From the NCBI GenBank assembly GCA_900766265.1, contig CAAFUS010000002.1, positions 8,962-72,961 of the forward strand: 64,000 nucleotides of DNA. Reading direction: 5' to 3'. Positions 25,974-41,049 of the stretch are shown piece by piece. The notes beneath the pieces were generated by a model. That model had not been told where the DNA came from, did not search any database, and saw only the letters and a list, made by a program, of their open reading frames with translations. The DNA comes from Pseudomonadaceae bacterium (GTDB lineage Bacteria > Pseudomonadota > Gammaproteobacteria > Pseudomonadales > Pseudomonadaceae). Position 1 is the stretch's first letter, and each line of letters opens with the position of its first letter. The position numbers and the translations under genes were made by a program.

Positions 25974-27893
25974 TTAGTGCTCGCCGGCTGGACCGCCGAT
26001 GGGTGTTTCAGGGCGATCGGCATTCGGCTGGACAGGCGTGCCCGAGGCACCCGAACCACCCTGCCAATCACGCGGCTCGCGGGGCGTGCGACCCGCCATG
26101 ATGTCGTCGATCTGATCGGCGTCAATGGTTTCGTACTTCATCAACGCCTCGGCCATCATGTCGAGCTTGTCGCGATTGTCCGAGAGGATCTGCTTGGCCG
26201 TGCCGTAGCACTGATCGATGATGGCGCGCACCTCGAGGTCGATCATCCGCGCGGTGTCTGCCGAGACATTGGTGTGCTGGCTACCGGCACTGCGACCGAG
26301 GAACACCTCGCCCTCTTCTTCGGCATACATCAGCGGACCGAGTTTTTCCGAGAGCCCCCATTTGGTCACCATGTTCCGCGCCAGCTGGGTGGCGCGCATG
26401 ATGTCGTTCGAGGCGCCAGTGGTGACACCCTCGAAGCCCAGCGTCATCTCTTCGGCGATACGCCCACCGAACAGCGAGCAGATCTGGCTGATCAGAGCGC
26501 GCTTGGAGAGGCTGTAGCGATCTTCCTCGGGGAGGAACATGGTGACGCCCAAGGCACGGCCGCGCGGAATGATGGAGACCTTGTAGACCGGATCGTGCTC
26601 GGGCACCACGCGCCCGACGATCGCATGGCCAGCCTCGTGATAAGCCGTGTTGAGCTTTTCCTTTTCGGACATGACCATGGTCTTGCGCTCGGCGCCCATC
26701 ATGATCTTGTCCTTGGCCAATTCGAACTCGCGCATGTCGACCACGCGCTTGTTCGCGCGCGCCGAGAACAGCGAGGCTTCGTTGACCAGGTTGGCGAGGT
26801 CCGCACCCGAGAACCCGGGCGTCCCGCGGGCAATCACGGCCGGATCGACGTTGTCGCCCAGCGGCACCTTGCGCATGTGCACCTTGAGAATCTGCTCGCG
26901 ACCACGGATATCCGGCAGGCCGACGACCACCTGACGATCGAAACGGCCCGGACGCAGCAACGCCGGGTCGAGCACGTCAGGACGGTTGGTCGCGGCGATC
27001 ACGATGATGCCGTCGTTCATCTCGAAGCCGTCCATCTCGACCAGCAGCTGGTTGAGGGTCTGCTCGCGCTCGTCGTGACCACCACCGAGACCGGCGCCAC
27101 GGTGGCGACCGACCGCATCGATCTCGTCGATGAAGATGATGCAGGGTGCGTGCTTCTTGGCCTGGTCGAACATGTCACGTACGCGGGAAGCACCCACGCC
27201 GACGAACATCTCGACGAAGTCCGAACCGGAAATGGTGAAGAACGGCACTTTCGCTTCGCCCGCCACGGCCTTGGCCAGCAGCGTCTTGCCGGTACCCGGC
27301 GAGCCCACCATCAGCACGCCGCGCGGTATGCGACCGCCCAGGCGCTGGAACTTGCCCGGGTCGCGCAGGAATTCCACCAGTTCGCTTACTTCTTCCTTGG
27401 CCTCGTCGCAGCCGGCGACGTCGGCGAAGGTGGTCTTGACCTGGTCTTCGGACAGCAGGCGCGCCTTGCTCTTGCCGAAGCTCATCGGACCGCCCTTGCC
27501 ACCCGCGCCGCCCTGCATCTGGCGCATGAAGAACATGAACACCGCGATGATCACGAGGATCGGGAAGCTCGCCACCAGGAGCTGGGTCCAGATGCTCTGC
27601 TGCTCGGGCTGCTTACCCTCGATGACGACGTTGTTGTTGATCAGGTCGCCGATCAGGCCGCCGTCCTGAATCGCAGGGCGGATCGTCTTGAACGATTCGC
27701 CATCGGTGCGCCGACCGGTAATGACGAAGCCGTCGACCGTCACGCGCTCGACGCGCCCTTCGCGGACCTGCTCGAGAAAGTCCGAATAGTTCAGCGTCTG
27801 TTGCTCGGCCGGGCTGGAAAAGTTGTTCATCACCGTCACCAGTACGGCGGCAATGATCAACCATAAAATGAGGTTTTTCGCCATGTCGTTCAA
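25974..27893 (-). CDS. ftsH: ATP-dependent zinc metalloprotease FtsH
   Basis: 639-residue inner-membrane AAA+ protease that degrades sigma-32, LpxC and misfolded membrane proteins. Two membrane segments flank a periplasmic domain (about 30-105), then Walker A GSPGTGKT, Walker B IIFIDEIDAVG, the SRH arginine finger region and the zinc site HEAGH. Two starts are possible: TTG 27893 (7 nt after GAGGG) and ATG 27884 (16 nt after it, giving MAKNLILWLI). I used TTG because of the spacing. The usual upstream gene rlmE is missing. Confidence 0.96.
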   Translation of the reverse strand: MNDMAKNLILWLIIAAVLVTVMNNFSSPAEQQTLNYSDFLEQVREGRVERVTVDGFVITGRRTDGESFKTIRPAIQDGGLIGDLINNNVVIEGKQPEQQSIWTQLLVASFPILVIIAVFMFFMRQMQGGAGGKGGPMSFGKSKARLLSEDQVKTTFADVAGCDEAKEEVSELVEFLRDPGKFQRLGGRIPRGVLMVGSPGTGKTLLAKAVAGEAKVPFFTISGSDFVEMFVGVGASRVRDMFDQAKKHAPCIIFIDEIDAVGRHRGAGLGGGHDEREQTLNQLLVEMDGFEMNDGIIVIAATNRPDVLDPALLRPGRFDRQVVVGLPDIRGREQILKVHMRKVPLGDNVDPAVIARGTPGFSGADLANLVNEASLFSARANKRVVDMREFELAKDKIMMGAERKTMVMSEKEKLNTAYHEAGHAIVGRVVPEHDPVYKVSIIPRGRALGVTMFLPEEDRYSLSKRALISQICSLFGGRIAEEMTLGFEGVTTGASNDIMRATQLARNMVTKWGLSEKLGPLMYAEEEGEVFLGRSAGSQHTNVSADTARMIDLEVRAIIDQCYGTAKQILSDNRDKLDMMAEALMKYETIDADQIDDIMAGRTPREPRDWQGGSGASGTPVQPNADRPETPIGGPAGEH

Positions 27894-28417
27894 TTAACTA
27901 CCCTCTGGAGCGGCCCCTGTATCGTCGGGCTCGCATGACGGCCGGTTGGTTGCTCGGCCTAACTTACTACACTACGCACCGGGCCAGGCAGACTGTCTGT
28001 AACCCTTTATGAGGGTCCGACCCTCTGGTGAGACCCATCGTTGCCGCAGAGGTGCCAGGCACCAAGGAAATTTGGCGCACCACACCATGACGTGACACGG
28101 CCCGCTCACCCGTACATATTGGGGACGATACCGGAAATCACAAGTCTACCGGATATCTCCCGTGGGCCGAGAATCGGCACGAACAGGCTTCCATGGCCGC
28201 CAAAGCAGCCCCGCCCTTAGTGAACACCGCTCCGGACCTGTCAAACCGTCGATTGCCTGTCCGGCCGGAGACCTCTCGGTTACACTAGCCGACCGCTGAA
28301 ACCGCAGCACCCGGCTGCAGGCGAATCCGGCAGCTGCGTGCGCACCTTGCGCCGCAAACGCGCCTATCATTTCGGCTACCACGCCATCGTTTTCAAGATT
28401 CAAGCAAGGGTCGGACT
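27894..28417. other. 524-bp gene-free interval where rlmE is expected
   Basis: No open frame here resembles RlmE/FtsJ (no DLGAAPGGW-type SAM motif in any frame). The stretch holds two palindromes: GAGGGTCCGACCCTC (about 28012-28026) and GGTGCCAGGCACC (28051-28063), the latter followed by a partly complementary TGGCGCACC. It must also contain the promoters of ftsH (minus) and yhbY (plus), which I could not place with confidence. Confidence 0.7.
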
Positions 28418-28729
28418 ATGCCGCTCACCAACGAGCAGAAGAAACGCTTCAAATCCATCGGCCATCATCTCAAGCCCGTGCTGATCGTCGCGGAAAACGG
28501 GCTGACCGAAGGCGTGCAGGCCGAACTGGATCGCGCCCTCAACGATCATGAACTGATCAAGGTACAGTTTCGCGTCACTGAACGCGACGACCGCCGCGCT
28601 CTCATGGACGCGCTCTGCGAGGCGGGCAACTGCGAGCTGGTGCAGGCCATCGGCAAGATGGCTCTGGTCTACCGTCGCAACCCCAAAGTGAACAAGCAGC
28701 TCTCCAACGTCTTCCGCTACGAAGCCTGA
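28418..28729 (+). CDS. yhbY: YhbY-type CRM-domain RNA-binding protein
   Basis: 103 residues forming a single CRM (KH-like) domain: PLTNEQKKRFKSIGHHLKPV, ENGLTEGVQAELDRAL, HELIKVQF and LVQAIGKMALVYR. YhbY binds pre-50S particles. Divergent from ftsH, as in other gammaproteobacteria, but without rlmE between them. Confidence 0.95.
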   Translation: MPLTNEQKKRFKSIGHHLKPVLIVAENGLTEGVQAELDRALNDHELIKVQFRVTERDDRRALMDALCEAGNCELVQAIGKMALVYRRNPKVNKQLSNVFRYEA

Positions 28730-28747
28730 AGTCCGGGGGCAGTCGCG

Positions 28748-29176
28748 TCAGCGACCGGCATCCGCTGCCCGCGACGGGCCGGCGGGCTGCCCGGGCACCG
28801 GCTGCAGCACCAACAACAGCCCGCACACAGCCATCGCCAGGTAACTGAAAACCTGCCAGTACGGCGAATCGAACCAGCCGGCGAGCCCCGCATGATGGCT
28901 CGCCGCAAGCGCCAGCACCGTCAACAGCAGCTGCCCGCGCAGATCGGTGCGCAGCGCTCCGAAGCCGGCCACCTGCACCAGCACCAGCAGCTGCAACAGG
29001 GCGCAGAAAGCGGCGAATCCGATCATCAGCGGCCGTAGGCCGTTAGCGACTTCCTCCACCAGCAACGGCGCCAGACCGATCTTGCCGAGCGCAGGCAGGA
29101 CGACGAACTGAAGCAGCCAGAGGCCGCCGACCCAGAAGGTCTGGGCCAGCTGCCAACTGATTGCTCCAGCCCGCAC
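28748..29176 (-). CDS. DUF4149 membrane protein
   Basis: 142-residue inner-membrane protein with about four transmembrane helices (TFWVGGLWLLQFVVLPAL; LMIGFAAFCALLQLLVLV; LLLTVLALAASHHAG; VFSYLAMAVCGLLLVL). GTG 29176, 10 nt after greA, yields VRAGAISWQLAQTFWVGG, which fits the family start; the frame is open further upstream inside greA. Function unknown; the greA-linked position is usual in pseudomonads. Confidence 0.78.
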   Translation of the reverse strand: MRAGAISWQLAQTFWVGGLWLLQFVVLPALGKIGLAPLLVEEVANGLRPLMIGFAAFCALLQLLVLVQVAGFGALRTDLRGQLLLTVLALAASHHAGLAGWFDSPYWQVFSYLAMAVCGLLLVLQPVPGQPAGPSRAADAGR

Positions 29177-29186
29177 TGGGCGACGG

Positions 29187-29659
29187 TCAGACGTGCCGGA
29201 CTTCGACAATCTCGTACTCGACCACGCCACTGGGTGTCTTGACGGCGACGACGTCACCTTCTTCCTTGCCGATCAGGGCGCGCGCGATCGGCGAACTCAC
29301 CGACAGCTTGCCCTTCTTGATATCGGCCTCGTCGTCGCCAACGATCTGGTAAGTCACCGTCTCGTCGGTCTCGACGTTAGCAATATCCACGGTCGTCCCG
29401 AAGATCACCTTGCCGGTCGGCGGGATGCTGGCGATATCGATCACCTGCGCATTCTGCAGCCGGCCCTCGATATCACGGATACGCGCCTCGACCATCCCCT
29501 GCTGCTCCCGTGCGGCATGGTACTCGGCGTTCTCCTTCAGATCCCCCAGCTCCCGCGCCTCGGCGATCGCTTGTGTGATCTGCGGCCGCAGCTCGGTCTT
29601 GAGGTGACGGAGTTCTTCTTCCAGGGCGCGCGCGCCCTGGACGGTCATAGGGAACTTGG

Positions 29660-29663
<4 letters not shown>
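29187..29663 (-). CDS. greA: Transcription elongation factor GreA
   Basis: 158 residues. N-terminal coiled-coil finger (MTVQGARALEEELRHLKTE) carrying acidic residues, C-terminal FKBP-like domain ending in GDVVAVKTPSGVVEYEIVEV. Rescues arrested RNA polymerase by stimulating transcript cleavage. Its ATG overlaps the carB stop by 4 bp (ATGA), indicating translational coupling in carA-carB-greA. Confidence 0.97.
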
Positions 29664-32881
<3,218 letters not shown>

Positions 32882-33021
32882 GTCTTCTCTCGAATCTTCA
32901 GTCAGTCGGCGCGGTGGTGGCTGCGTATCGCTTCATACCGAAGGCGCGCCGGCCGACTGCAAATGTTCTGTTTCGTCACGTGCCGGCTCGGCGGCACGCT
33001 CGTAGCAGCGAGCCGACAGGC
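32882..33021 (-). other. carA-carB intergenic spacer (140 bp)
   Basis: No gene seen. The spacer is GC-rich with short self-complementary words (GCCGAGCCGGC, GGCGCGCC), so it is probably structured in the mRNA. It contains no T-run terminator, consistent with carAB co-transcription. Confidence 0.5.
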
Positions 33022-34150
<1,129 letters not shown>

Positions 34151-34158
<8 letters not shown>

Positions 34159-34252
34159 GAGACCTCCGTAGATCAAGGCTGAAGCAGACGCAGATTGCAA
34201 AAAAGCGGGATGACGTTTGAAGGTCATCCCGCTTTTTATTTATTCGAGCCAT
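34151..34252 (-). CDS. Putative carA leader peptide (33 codons)
   Basis: ATG at 34252-34250 opens a frame through the leader hairpin and stops at TAA 34153-34151, which overlaps the carA TTG start (CTTGACTAAG). The peptide begins MARINKKRDDLQ. Overlap of stop and start suggests translational coupling, and the frame crosses both arms of the terminator-like hairpin, as attenuation leaders do. No good ribosome site precedes its ATG, so translation is unproven. Confidence 0.35.
34199..34237 (-). terminator. Strong hairpin with T6: dapB terminator or carA attenuator
   Basis: AAAAGCGGGATGAC (34201-34214) pairs perfectly with GTCATCCCGCTTTT (34223-34236); on the minus strand it is followed by TTTTTT. 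It lies 41 nt before the carA start. If carA transcription begins upstream of it, it is an attenuator; if not, it simply ends dapB. Confidence 0.9.
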
Positions 34253-34264
34253 TTCTGCGTAACT

Positions 34265-34282
34265 TTTAGTGGACACACTAAA
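34265..34282 (-). promoter_or_regulatory. Palindrome upstream of the carA hairpin
   Basis: TTTAGTG (34265-34271) and CACTAAA (34276-34282) form a perfect 7-bp inverted repeat with a 4-nt centre, in the dapB-carA gap. It may be an operator or an alternative RNA stem. Binding protein unknown. Confidence 0.45.
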
Positions 34283-34352
34283 GCGGGCAGCTTACAGAAA
34301 AACTCGTTTCCGGTCCAACCGAAATGCAGCCAAACGTCAGGTCAATGCCGCC

Positions 34353-35159
34353 TCAACGCAGCCCCAACACATCCTGCATGTCGTACAGCCCGGCTGGCTG
34401 CCCTTCCAGCCAAAGGGCTGCACGTACCGCGCCCTTGGCAAAGGTCATCCGGCTGGAGGCCTTGTGGGTGATCTCCACACGCTCGCCTTCGGCCGCGAAG
34501 AGCACCGTGTGATCCCCGACCACATCGCCGGCTCGCACCGTGGCGAAACCGATGGTCTCGCGAGCACGCGCGCCGGTCTGGCCCTCGCGCCCATAGACGG
34601 CCACCTGTTCCAGATCACGCCCCAGCGCCTGGGCGACCACTTCGCCCATGCGCAGCGCCGTGCCGGAGGGCGCATCGACCTTGTGACGGTGGTGGGCTTC
34701 GATGATTTCGACATCGACTTCATCGCCCAGCACCCGCGCCGCCGTGTCGAGCAGCTTCAGACAGAGATTCACGCCCACGCTGAAATTGGCGGCGAATACA
34801 ATCGGGATGTCTTCCCCCGCCTCGGTCAAGCGCCGCTTCTCGTCCGCGGAAAAGCCGGTAGTGCCGATGACCATTGCCCTGCCGGCGCGCCGGCACACCT
34901 CGAGGTTCTTCAGGGTGACGGTGGGATGGGTGAAATCGATGAGCACATCGAACTCGTCGACCGCCTTACCCACATCGCCGGTCAGCGGAACACCGAGGCG
35001 GCCGATGGCGGCGAGTTCGCCCGCATCCGAGCCCACCAGTGTGCTGTCGGGACGATCGATCGCCGCGGTCAGTCCCGCCGCCCCACCCGTTTGCTGGACC
35101 GCCTCGATCAAGGTCTTGCCCATGCGCCCGGCGGCACCCATTACAGCTATACGTCGCAT
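34353..35159 (-). CDS. dapB: 4-hydroxy-tetrahydrodipicolinate reductase
   Basis: 268 residues; lysine/meso-DAP biosynthesis. N-terminal NAD(P)H-binding GAAGRMGKTL, and the catalytic/substrate segment HHRHKVDAPSGTAL. Ends SRMTFAKGAVRAALWL. Follows dnaJ by 75 nt and precedes carA. Confidence 0.97.
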   Translation of the reverse strand: MRRIAVMGAAGRMGKTLIEAVQQTGGAAGLTAAIDRPDSTLVGSDAGELAAIGRLGVPLTGDVGKAVDEFDVLIDFTHPTVTLKNLEVCRRAGRAMVIGTTGFSADEKRRLTEAGEDIPIVFAANFSVGVNLCLKLLDTAARVLGDEVDVEIIEAHHRHKVDAPSGTALRMGEVVAQALGRDLEQVAVYGREGQTGARARETIGFATVRAGDVVGDHTVLFAAEGERVEITHKASSRMTFAKGAVRAALWLEGQPAGLYDMQDVLGLR

Positions 35160-35234
35160 AAAAACTCCAAGCCAGAAACCGAAAACCGGACGTCCGTCAC
35201 CACAGGCCTCGAACTTCCGATACCCGACTCATCG

Positions 35235-36362
35235 CTACAGGTCACCGAAAAAGCGCTTCATGCCTTCGAACCATCCACTGGCCTTGGGCGAATGGGAGCT
35301 GTCGTTCTGCAGCGAGCGACGAAACTCTTCGAGCAGTTCGCGCTGGCGCTTGTCCAGGTTGACCGGCGTTTCCACCGCCACCCGACACATCAGATCCCCT
35401 GCCGCGCCGCCGCGAACCGGCGCCACGCCCTTGCCGCGCAAGCGGAACAGCTTGCCGGTCTGGGTGCCTTCCGGAATCTTCAATTTGACCCGACCATCGA
35501 GGGTCGGCACTTCGAGCTCACCGCCCAGCGCCGCATCGGCGAAACTGATCGGCACTTCGCAGTAGAGGTGCTTGCCGTCACGCTGGAAGATCGCATGCTC
35601 GCGCACCGAGACCACCACATAAAGGTCGCCCGCCGGTCCACCCTGGACTCCGGCCTCGCCTTCGCCGGACAAGCGGATGCGGTCGCCCGTGTCGACACCG
35701 GCCGGCACCTTGACCGACAGCGTCTTCTGCTCCTCGACGCGCCCCTGGCCATGGCAACTGCCGCACGGATCAGAAATCATCTTGCCGCTGCCGTGGCAAC
35801 GCGGGCAGGTCTGCTGCACCGAGAAGAAGCCCTGCTGCATGCGCACCTGACCGATACCGCCGCACGTGGTACAGGTGACAGGACTGGTGCCCTTCTTCGC
35901 ACCGGAACCATCACAGGTCTTGCAGTTGACCAGCGTCGGCACCCGGATCGTGACCGAGGTACCGCGCACCGCCTCTTCGAGATCGAGTTCGAGCGTGTAG
36001 CGAAGGTCGCTGCCACGCTGGGCGCCGCCGCGGCTGTTGCCGCGCGCGCCACCGAAGAAATCGCTGAAGACATCCCCGAAGATATCCGAGAAGTTGGCGC
36101 CACCATAGGCACCGGCACCCGCACCGCCCATCTGCGGATCGACGCCGGCATGGCCGTACTGGTCGTAGGCCGCACGCTTGCCTGCGTCGGAAAGCACTTC
36201 GTAGGCCTCGTTGGCCTCCTTGAATTTCTCCTCGGCAGCCTTATCGCCTGGATTGCGGTCCGGGTGATGCTTCATGGCAAGGCGTCGATAGGCCTTCTTC
36301 AGCTCCGCTTCGCTGGCGCCGCGCTCGACCCCGAGCACTTCGTAGTAATCACGTTTGGCCAT
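35235..36362 (-). CDS. dnaJ: Chaperone DnaJ
   Basis: 375 residues. J domain with the HPD motif (MKHHPDRNPG), Gly/Phe-rich segment (GGAGAGAYGGANFSDIFGD), zinc domain with four CxxCxGxG repeats (CKTCDGSG, CTTCGGIG, CPRCHGSG, CGSCHGQG) and C-terminal substrate domains. Co-chaperone of DnaK. Downstream of dnaK by 169 nt. Confidence 0.98.
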   Translation of the reverse strand: MAKRDYYEVLGVERGASEAELKKAYRRLAMKHHPDRNPGDKAAEEKFKEANEAYEVLSDAGKRAAYDQYGHAGVDPQMGGAGAGAYGGANFSDIFGDVFSDFFGGARGNSRGGAQRGSDLRYTLELDLEEAVRGTSVTIRVPTLVNCKTCDGSGAKKGTSPVTCTTCGGIGQVRMQQGFFSVQQTCPRCHGSGKMISDPCGSCHGQGRVEEQKTLSVKVPAGVDTGDRIRLSGEGEAGVQGGPAGDLYVVVSVREHAIFQRDGKHLYCEVPISFADAALGGELEVPTLDGRVKLKIPEGTQTGKLFRLRGKGVAPVRGGAAGDLMCRVAVETPVNLDKRQRELLEEFRRSLQNDSSHSPKASGWFEGMKRFFGDL

Positions 36363-36531
36363 AACTTTCCTGAACCCTCAATTCGTACCCCCCAGACACG
36401 CCGACGCGGGAGCAAGCCCCCGCGCGGCGGTCGTGCCTGCGGGAAGGGATTCCGCACAGGCTGGAGCGACAGGCAGCGGTCGATCATTCGATCGCCGCTG
36501 CATTCCCCATCCAAGGGGCATAAGCCGCAGC
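36363..36531 (-). other. dnaK-dnaJ spacer with strong hairpins
   Basis: GCAGCGG (36473-36479) pairs with CCGCTGC (36495-36501), extended by CGATC/GATCG inside. A second stem, GCGGG/CCCGC, lies near 36405-36425. No T tract follows either on the minus strand. They may set the dnaK:dnaJ ratio by processing or partial termination. Confidence 0.5.
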
Positions 36532-38442
<1,911 letters not shown>

Positions 38443-38516
38443 TTACTCTCTCCGAAAACCTTTGATTGTTCCGCGCCTGTCTACCGGCTGCGGTAATACA
38501 AAAACGCTTGACTAAA

Positions 38517-38545
38517 CAGATGGGGCCGCAGCGGCGGATTTCAAG
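38517..38545 (-). promoter_or_regulatory. Sigma-32 promoter of dnaK
   Basis: Minus strand: CTTGAAA (38539-38545), 13-nt spacer, CCCCATCTG (38517-38525), a near-perfect RpoH promoter. The -35 element contains the grpE stop codon (TGA). Predicted start lies about 60-70 nt before dnaK ATG. Confidence 0.85.
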
Positions 38546-39110
38546 CCTTCTCGTCGATCGAAGGCGGGGTCTGCGCCGGCGCCTTGCTGACCACCACCAT
38601 GGCCGGCCGCAGCAAGCGGCCATTGAGCATGTAGCCCTTCTGGAACACCTTGAGCACGCTGCCCGGCTCGGCATGGGTGCTTTCTTCCATGGCCATCGCC
38701 TGGTGATGCTCAGGGTTGAACGGCTCGCCGTGAGGATCCAGCGCAACCAGCTGGTAGCGCGCCAGGGTGTCGATCAGCAGCTTGAGGGTCAGTTCGACAC
38801 CTTCGCGCATCGGCTTGATCGCCTCATCGTCCGGGCTCGACAGCTCCAGGCCGCGCTCGAGACTGTCGACCACCGACAGCAGGTCGCCAGCGAACTTCTC
38901 CAGCGCAAACTTGTGCGCCTTCTCAACATCCTGCTCGGCTCGCCGACGGATGTTCTGCAGTTCGGCAGCAACGCGCAGGGACTGATCCTGCGCAGCGGCC
39001 AGCTGCTCTTCGAGCGACTGGATCCGCGCCACCAGATCCTCGGTGACCTCCACTTCAGGATTCTCTTTCGCTTCAGGGGACGGATTGTCCAGGTTCTGCT
39101 CGTCAGCCAT
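38541..39110 (-). CDS. grpE: Nucleotide exchange factor GrpE
   Basis: 189 residues. Acidic N-terminus, long coiled coil (VARIQSLEEQLAAAQDQSL), RRRAEQDVEKAHKFALEKF and C-terminal beta domain with the usual VLKVFQKGYMLNGRLLRPAMV. Releases ADP from DnaK. First gene of the heat-shock set. Confidence 0.98.
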   Translation of the reverse strand: MADEQNLDNPSPEAKENPEVEVTEDLVARIQSLEEQLAAAQDQSLRVAAELQNIRRRAEQDVEKAHKFALEKFAGDLLSVVDSLERGLELSSPDDEAIKPMREGVELTLKLLIDTLARYQLVALDPHGEPFNPEHHQAMAMEESTHAEPGSVLKVFQKGYMLNGRLLRPAMVVVSKAPAQTPPSIDEKA

Positions 39111-39160
39111 GCGCTCCTCCTATCGATACGTCAGCGGGTGGCGACCCGCGCTTGTGCGGC

Positions 39161-39189
39161 TATATGGGGGCGCGATCATGAGCTTCAAG
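39161..39189 (-). promoter_or_regulatory. Sigma-32 promoter of grpE
   Basis: Minus strand: CTTGAAG (39183-39189), 13-nt spacer, CCCCATATA (39161-39169). Matches the RpoH consensus closely and lies about 50 nt before the grpE start. Confidence 0.88.
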
Positions 39190-39281
39190 GGTCTTTCGAG
39201 CATTACCCCTTCAGCTGGTCGGGATAATCCGCATTCCCTACCGACGTCACGGGCAGACGCTTGCCGCTCCAACGAAAAGCA

Positions 39282-39297
39282 CTGTATAAATACCCAG
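39282..39297 (+). promoter_or_regulatory. LexA box of recN
   Basis: CTGTATAAATACCCAG: CTG-N10-CAG with an AT-rich core, 25 nt before the recN ATG. recN is a classical SOS gene, so LexA repression is expected. Confidence 0.85.
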
Positions 39298-39322
39298 CCA
39301 TCACCATTTCGGGAGCCTTTCG

Positions 39323-40996
39323 ATGCTCGTCCACCTGTCCGTGCACAACTACGCCATCGTCGAACACCTTGACCTCGAGCTGAAGCGCGGCATGAGCGTG
39401 ATCACCGGGGAAACCGGCGCGGGCAAGTCGATCATGCTCGACGCCCTCGGCCTGACGCTGGGGGACCGCGCCGACAGTGCCGTGGTGCGTCCCGGGGCGG
39501 ACAAGGCCGACATCCTGGCGAGCTTCGACCTGGACGACATCCCCGACGCACGCGCCTGGCTCGCCGAACGCGACCTCGAAAGCGACGGCCCCTGTATCCT
39601 GCGCCGTGTGATCACGGCGGAAGGTCGCTCACGTGGCTATATAAATGGCACCCCGTGCCCGCAAGGCGACCTCAAGGCGCTCGGGGAACTGCTGATCGAC
39701 ATCCATAGCCAGCACGAGCATCAATCCCTGCTCAAGCCAGACACCCACCGCCGCCTGCTGGACGAGTACAGCGGCAGCCAGGAGCTGGCGCGCCAGGTTC
39801 AGCTGGCGGCCCAGCGCTGGCGCCAGACGCGCCAGACGCTCGAGCGACTGAGCAACAGCAGCGACGAACAGCGCGCCCGACACCAGTTGCTCAGCTACCA
39901 GCTCGAAGAGCTGGAGAATCTTGCCCTCGGCGAAAACGAACTCGAACAACTGGAGCAAGAGCACAAGAACCTTGCCAATGCCGACCAACTGCTCGGCGCC
40001 TGCCGCCAAGTGGTGGACCTGTGCAGCGAGAGCGATGCGGGCAACGTGCTTTCCGCGCTGACCATGAGCCTGCAGCGCTTGACCGTTTTCCAGAACCAGC
40101 CCGGTGCGCTTGGCGAAGCGGTCAACCTCCTGTCGAGTGCGCAGATTCAGGTAGAAGAGGCCATCGGCGAGCTGAACCGCTTCCTGGATCACTTCGATGC
40201 CGACCCCGAGCGCCAGCAGCTGCTCGAGGAGCGGCTCAACAACATCTATACCCTGGCGCGCAAGCATCGGGTGCAGCCCTCTGAACTCGGCGCGCTGCAG
40301 CAGCAGCTGCTCGAGGAGCTCGAGACCCTGAATGCCGATGACGAAGCCGTCGAACGGTTGACCGAAGAGCTGGCGACCTATGCACGCCACTATGAAGAGA
40401 AAGCCATCGAACTGAGCCGCATCCGCCAGGAAGCCGCGGGTCGCCTGGGCAATGCGGTGGAGGCGGAAATTCAGCGTCTGGGCATGCCCGGCGGACGGCT
40501 CTCGGTCGAACTGAAGCCGGCCGCCGAAGGCGAGCTGCACCCCTATGGCAGGGAACAGGTCGAGTTTCTCGTCAGCGCGAACCCAGGACAGCCGCTACGG
40601 CCGCTGGCCAAGGTCGCCTCCGGTGGGGAGCTGTCGCGGATCAGCCTGGCGATTCAGGTCATCACCGCACAGACCTCACGCGTACCGACCCTGGTGTTCG
40701 ACGAAGTGGACGTCGGTATCGGCGGCCCGACCGCCGAGGTGGTCGGGCAACTGCTGCGCCGCCTGGGCGAGCGCGGGCAGGTCCTGACCGTGACCCACCT
40801 GCCGCAGGTGGCAGCGCAGGGGCACCATCACCTGTTCGTGCACAAGGCACGTGGCAGTGACGCCACACGAACCGCAGTGGCGGATCTTGACGGCAATGCG
40901 CGCATCGAGGAAATCGCCCGCATGCTCGGTGGCGTCGACCTTACCGAGCAATCCATCGCCCACGCCCGCCAGATGGTGACCTCCGCCCAGGCCTGA
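39323..40996 (+). CDS. recN: DNA repair protein RecN
   Basis: 557-residue SMC-like ATPase for double-strand break repair. Walker A GETGAGKSIML (about 30-40), two coiled-coil arms in the middle, signature ASGGELSRISLAI, Walker B LVFDEVDVGIGG and the H-loop VTHLPQVAAQG. Full length. Divergent from grpE; SOS control inferred from the LexA box. Confidence 0.98.
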   Translation: MLVHLSVHNYAIVEHLDLELKRGMSVITGETGAGKSIMLDALGLTLGDRADSAVVRPGADKADILASFDLDDIPDARAWLAERDLESDGPCILRRVITAEGRSRGYINGTPCPQGDLKALGELLIDIHSQHEHQSLLKPDTHRRLLDEYSGSQELARQVQLAAQRWRQTRQTLERLSNSSDEQRARHQLLSYQLEELENLALGENELEQLEQEHKNLANADQLLGACRQVVDLCSESDAGNVLSALTMSLQRLTVFQNQPGALGEAVNLLSSAQIQVEEAIGELNRFLDHFDADPERQQLLEERLNNIYTLARKHRVQPSELGALQQQLLEELETLNADDEAVERLTEELATYARHYEEKAIELSRIRQEAAGRLGNAVEAEIQRLGMPGGRLSVELKPAAEGELHPYGREQVEFLVSANPGQPLRPLAKVASGGELSRISLAIQVITAQTSRVPTLVFDEVDVGIGGPTAEVVGQLLRRLGERGQVLTVTHLPQVAAQGHHHLFVHKARGSDATRTAVADLDGNARIEEIARMLGGVDLTEQSIAHARQMVTSAQA

Positions 40997-41010
40997 CAGT
41001 CACGCAAACG

Positions 41011-41038
41011 AAAAGGCGACCCGAAGGTCGCCTTTTTT
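41011..41038. terminator. Bidirectional terminator between recN and fur
   Basis: AAAAGGCGACC (41011-41021) pairs with GGTCGCCTTTT (41026-41036) around a CGAA loop, with T on both sides; serves the convergent recN and fur. Confidence 0.93.
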
Positions 41039-41049
41039 CATGAGGCCGC

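Noticed and set aside
25947..27866. A 639-codon plus-strand frame opposite ftsH
   Set aside because: Length mirrors ftsH and the composition is His/Arg/Asp-rich, typical of antisense shadows in GC-rich genomes.
28146..28403. 85-codon minus-strand frame in the rlmE gap
   Set aside because: No SAM-binding motif and no similarity to RlmE; likely chance.
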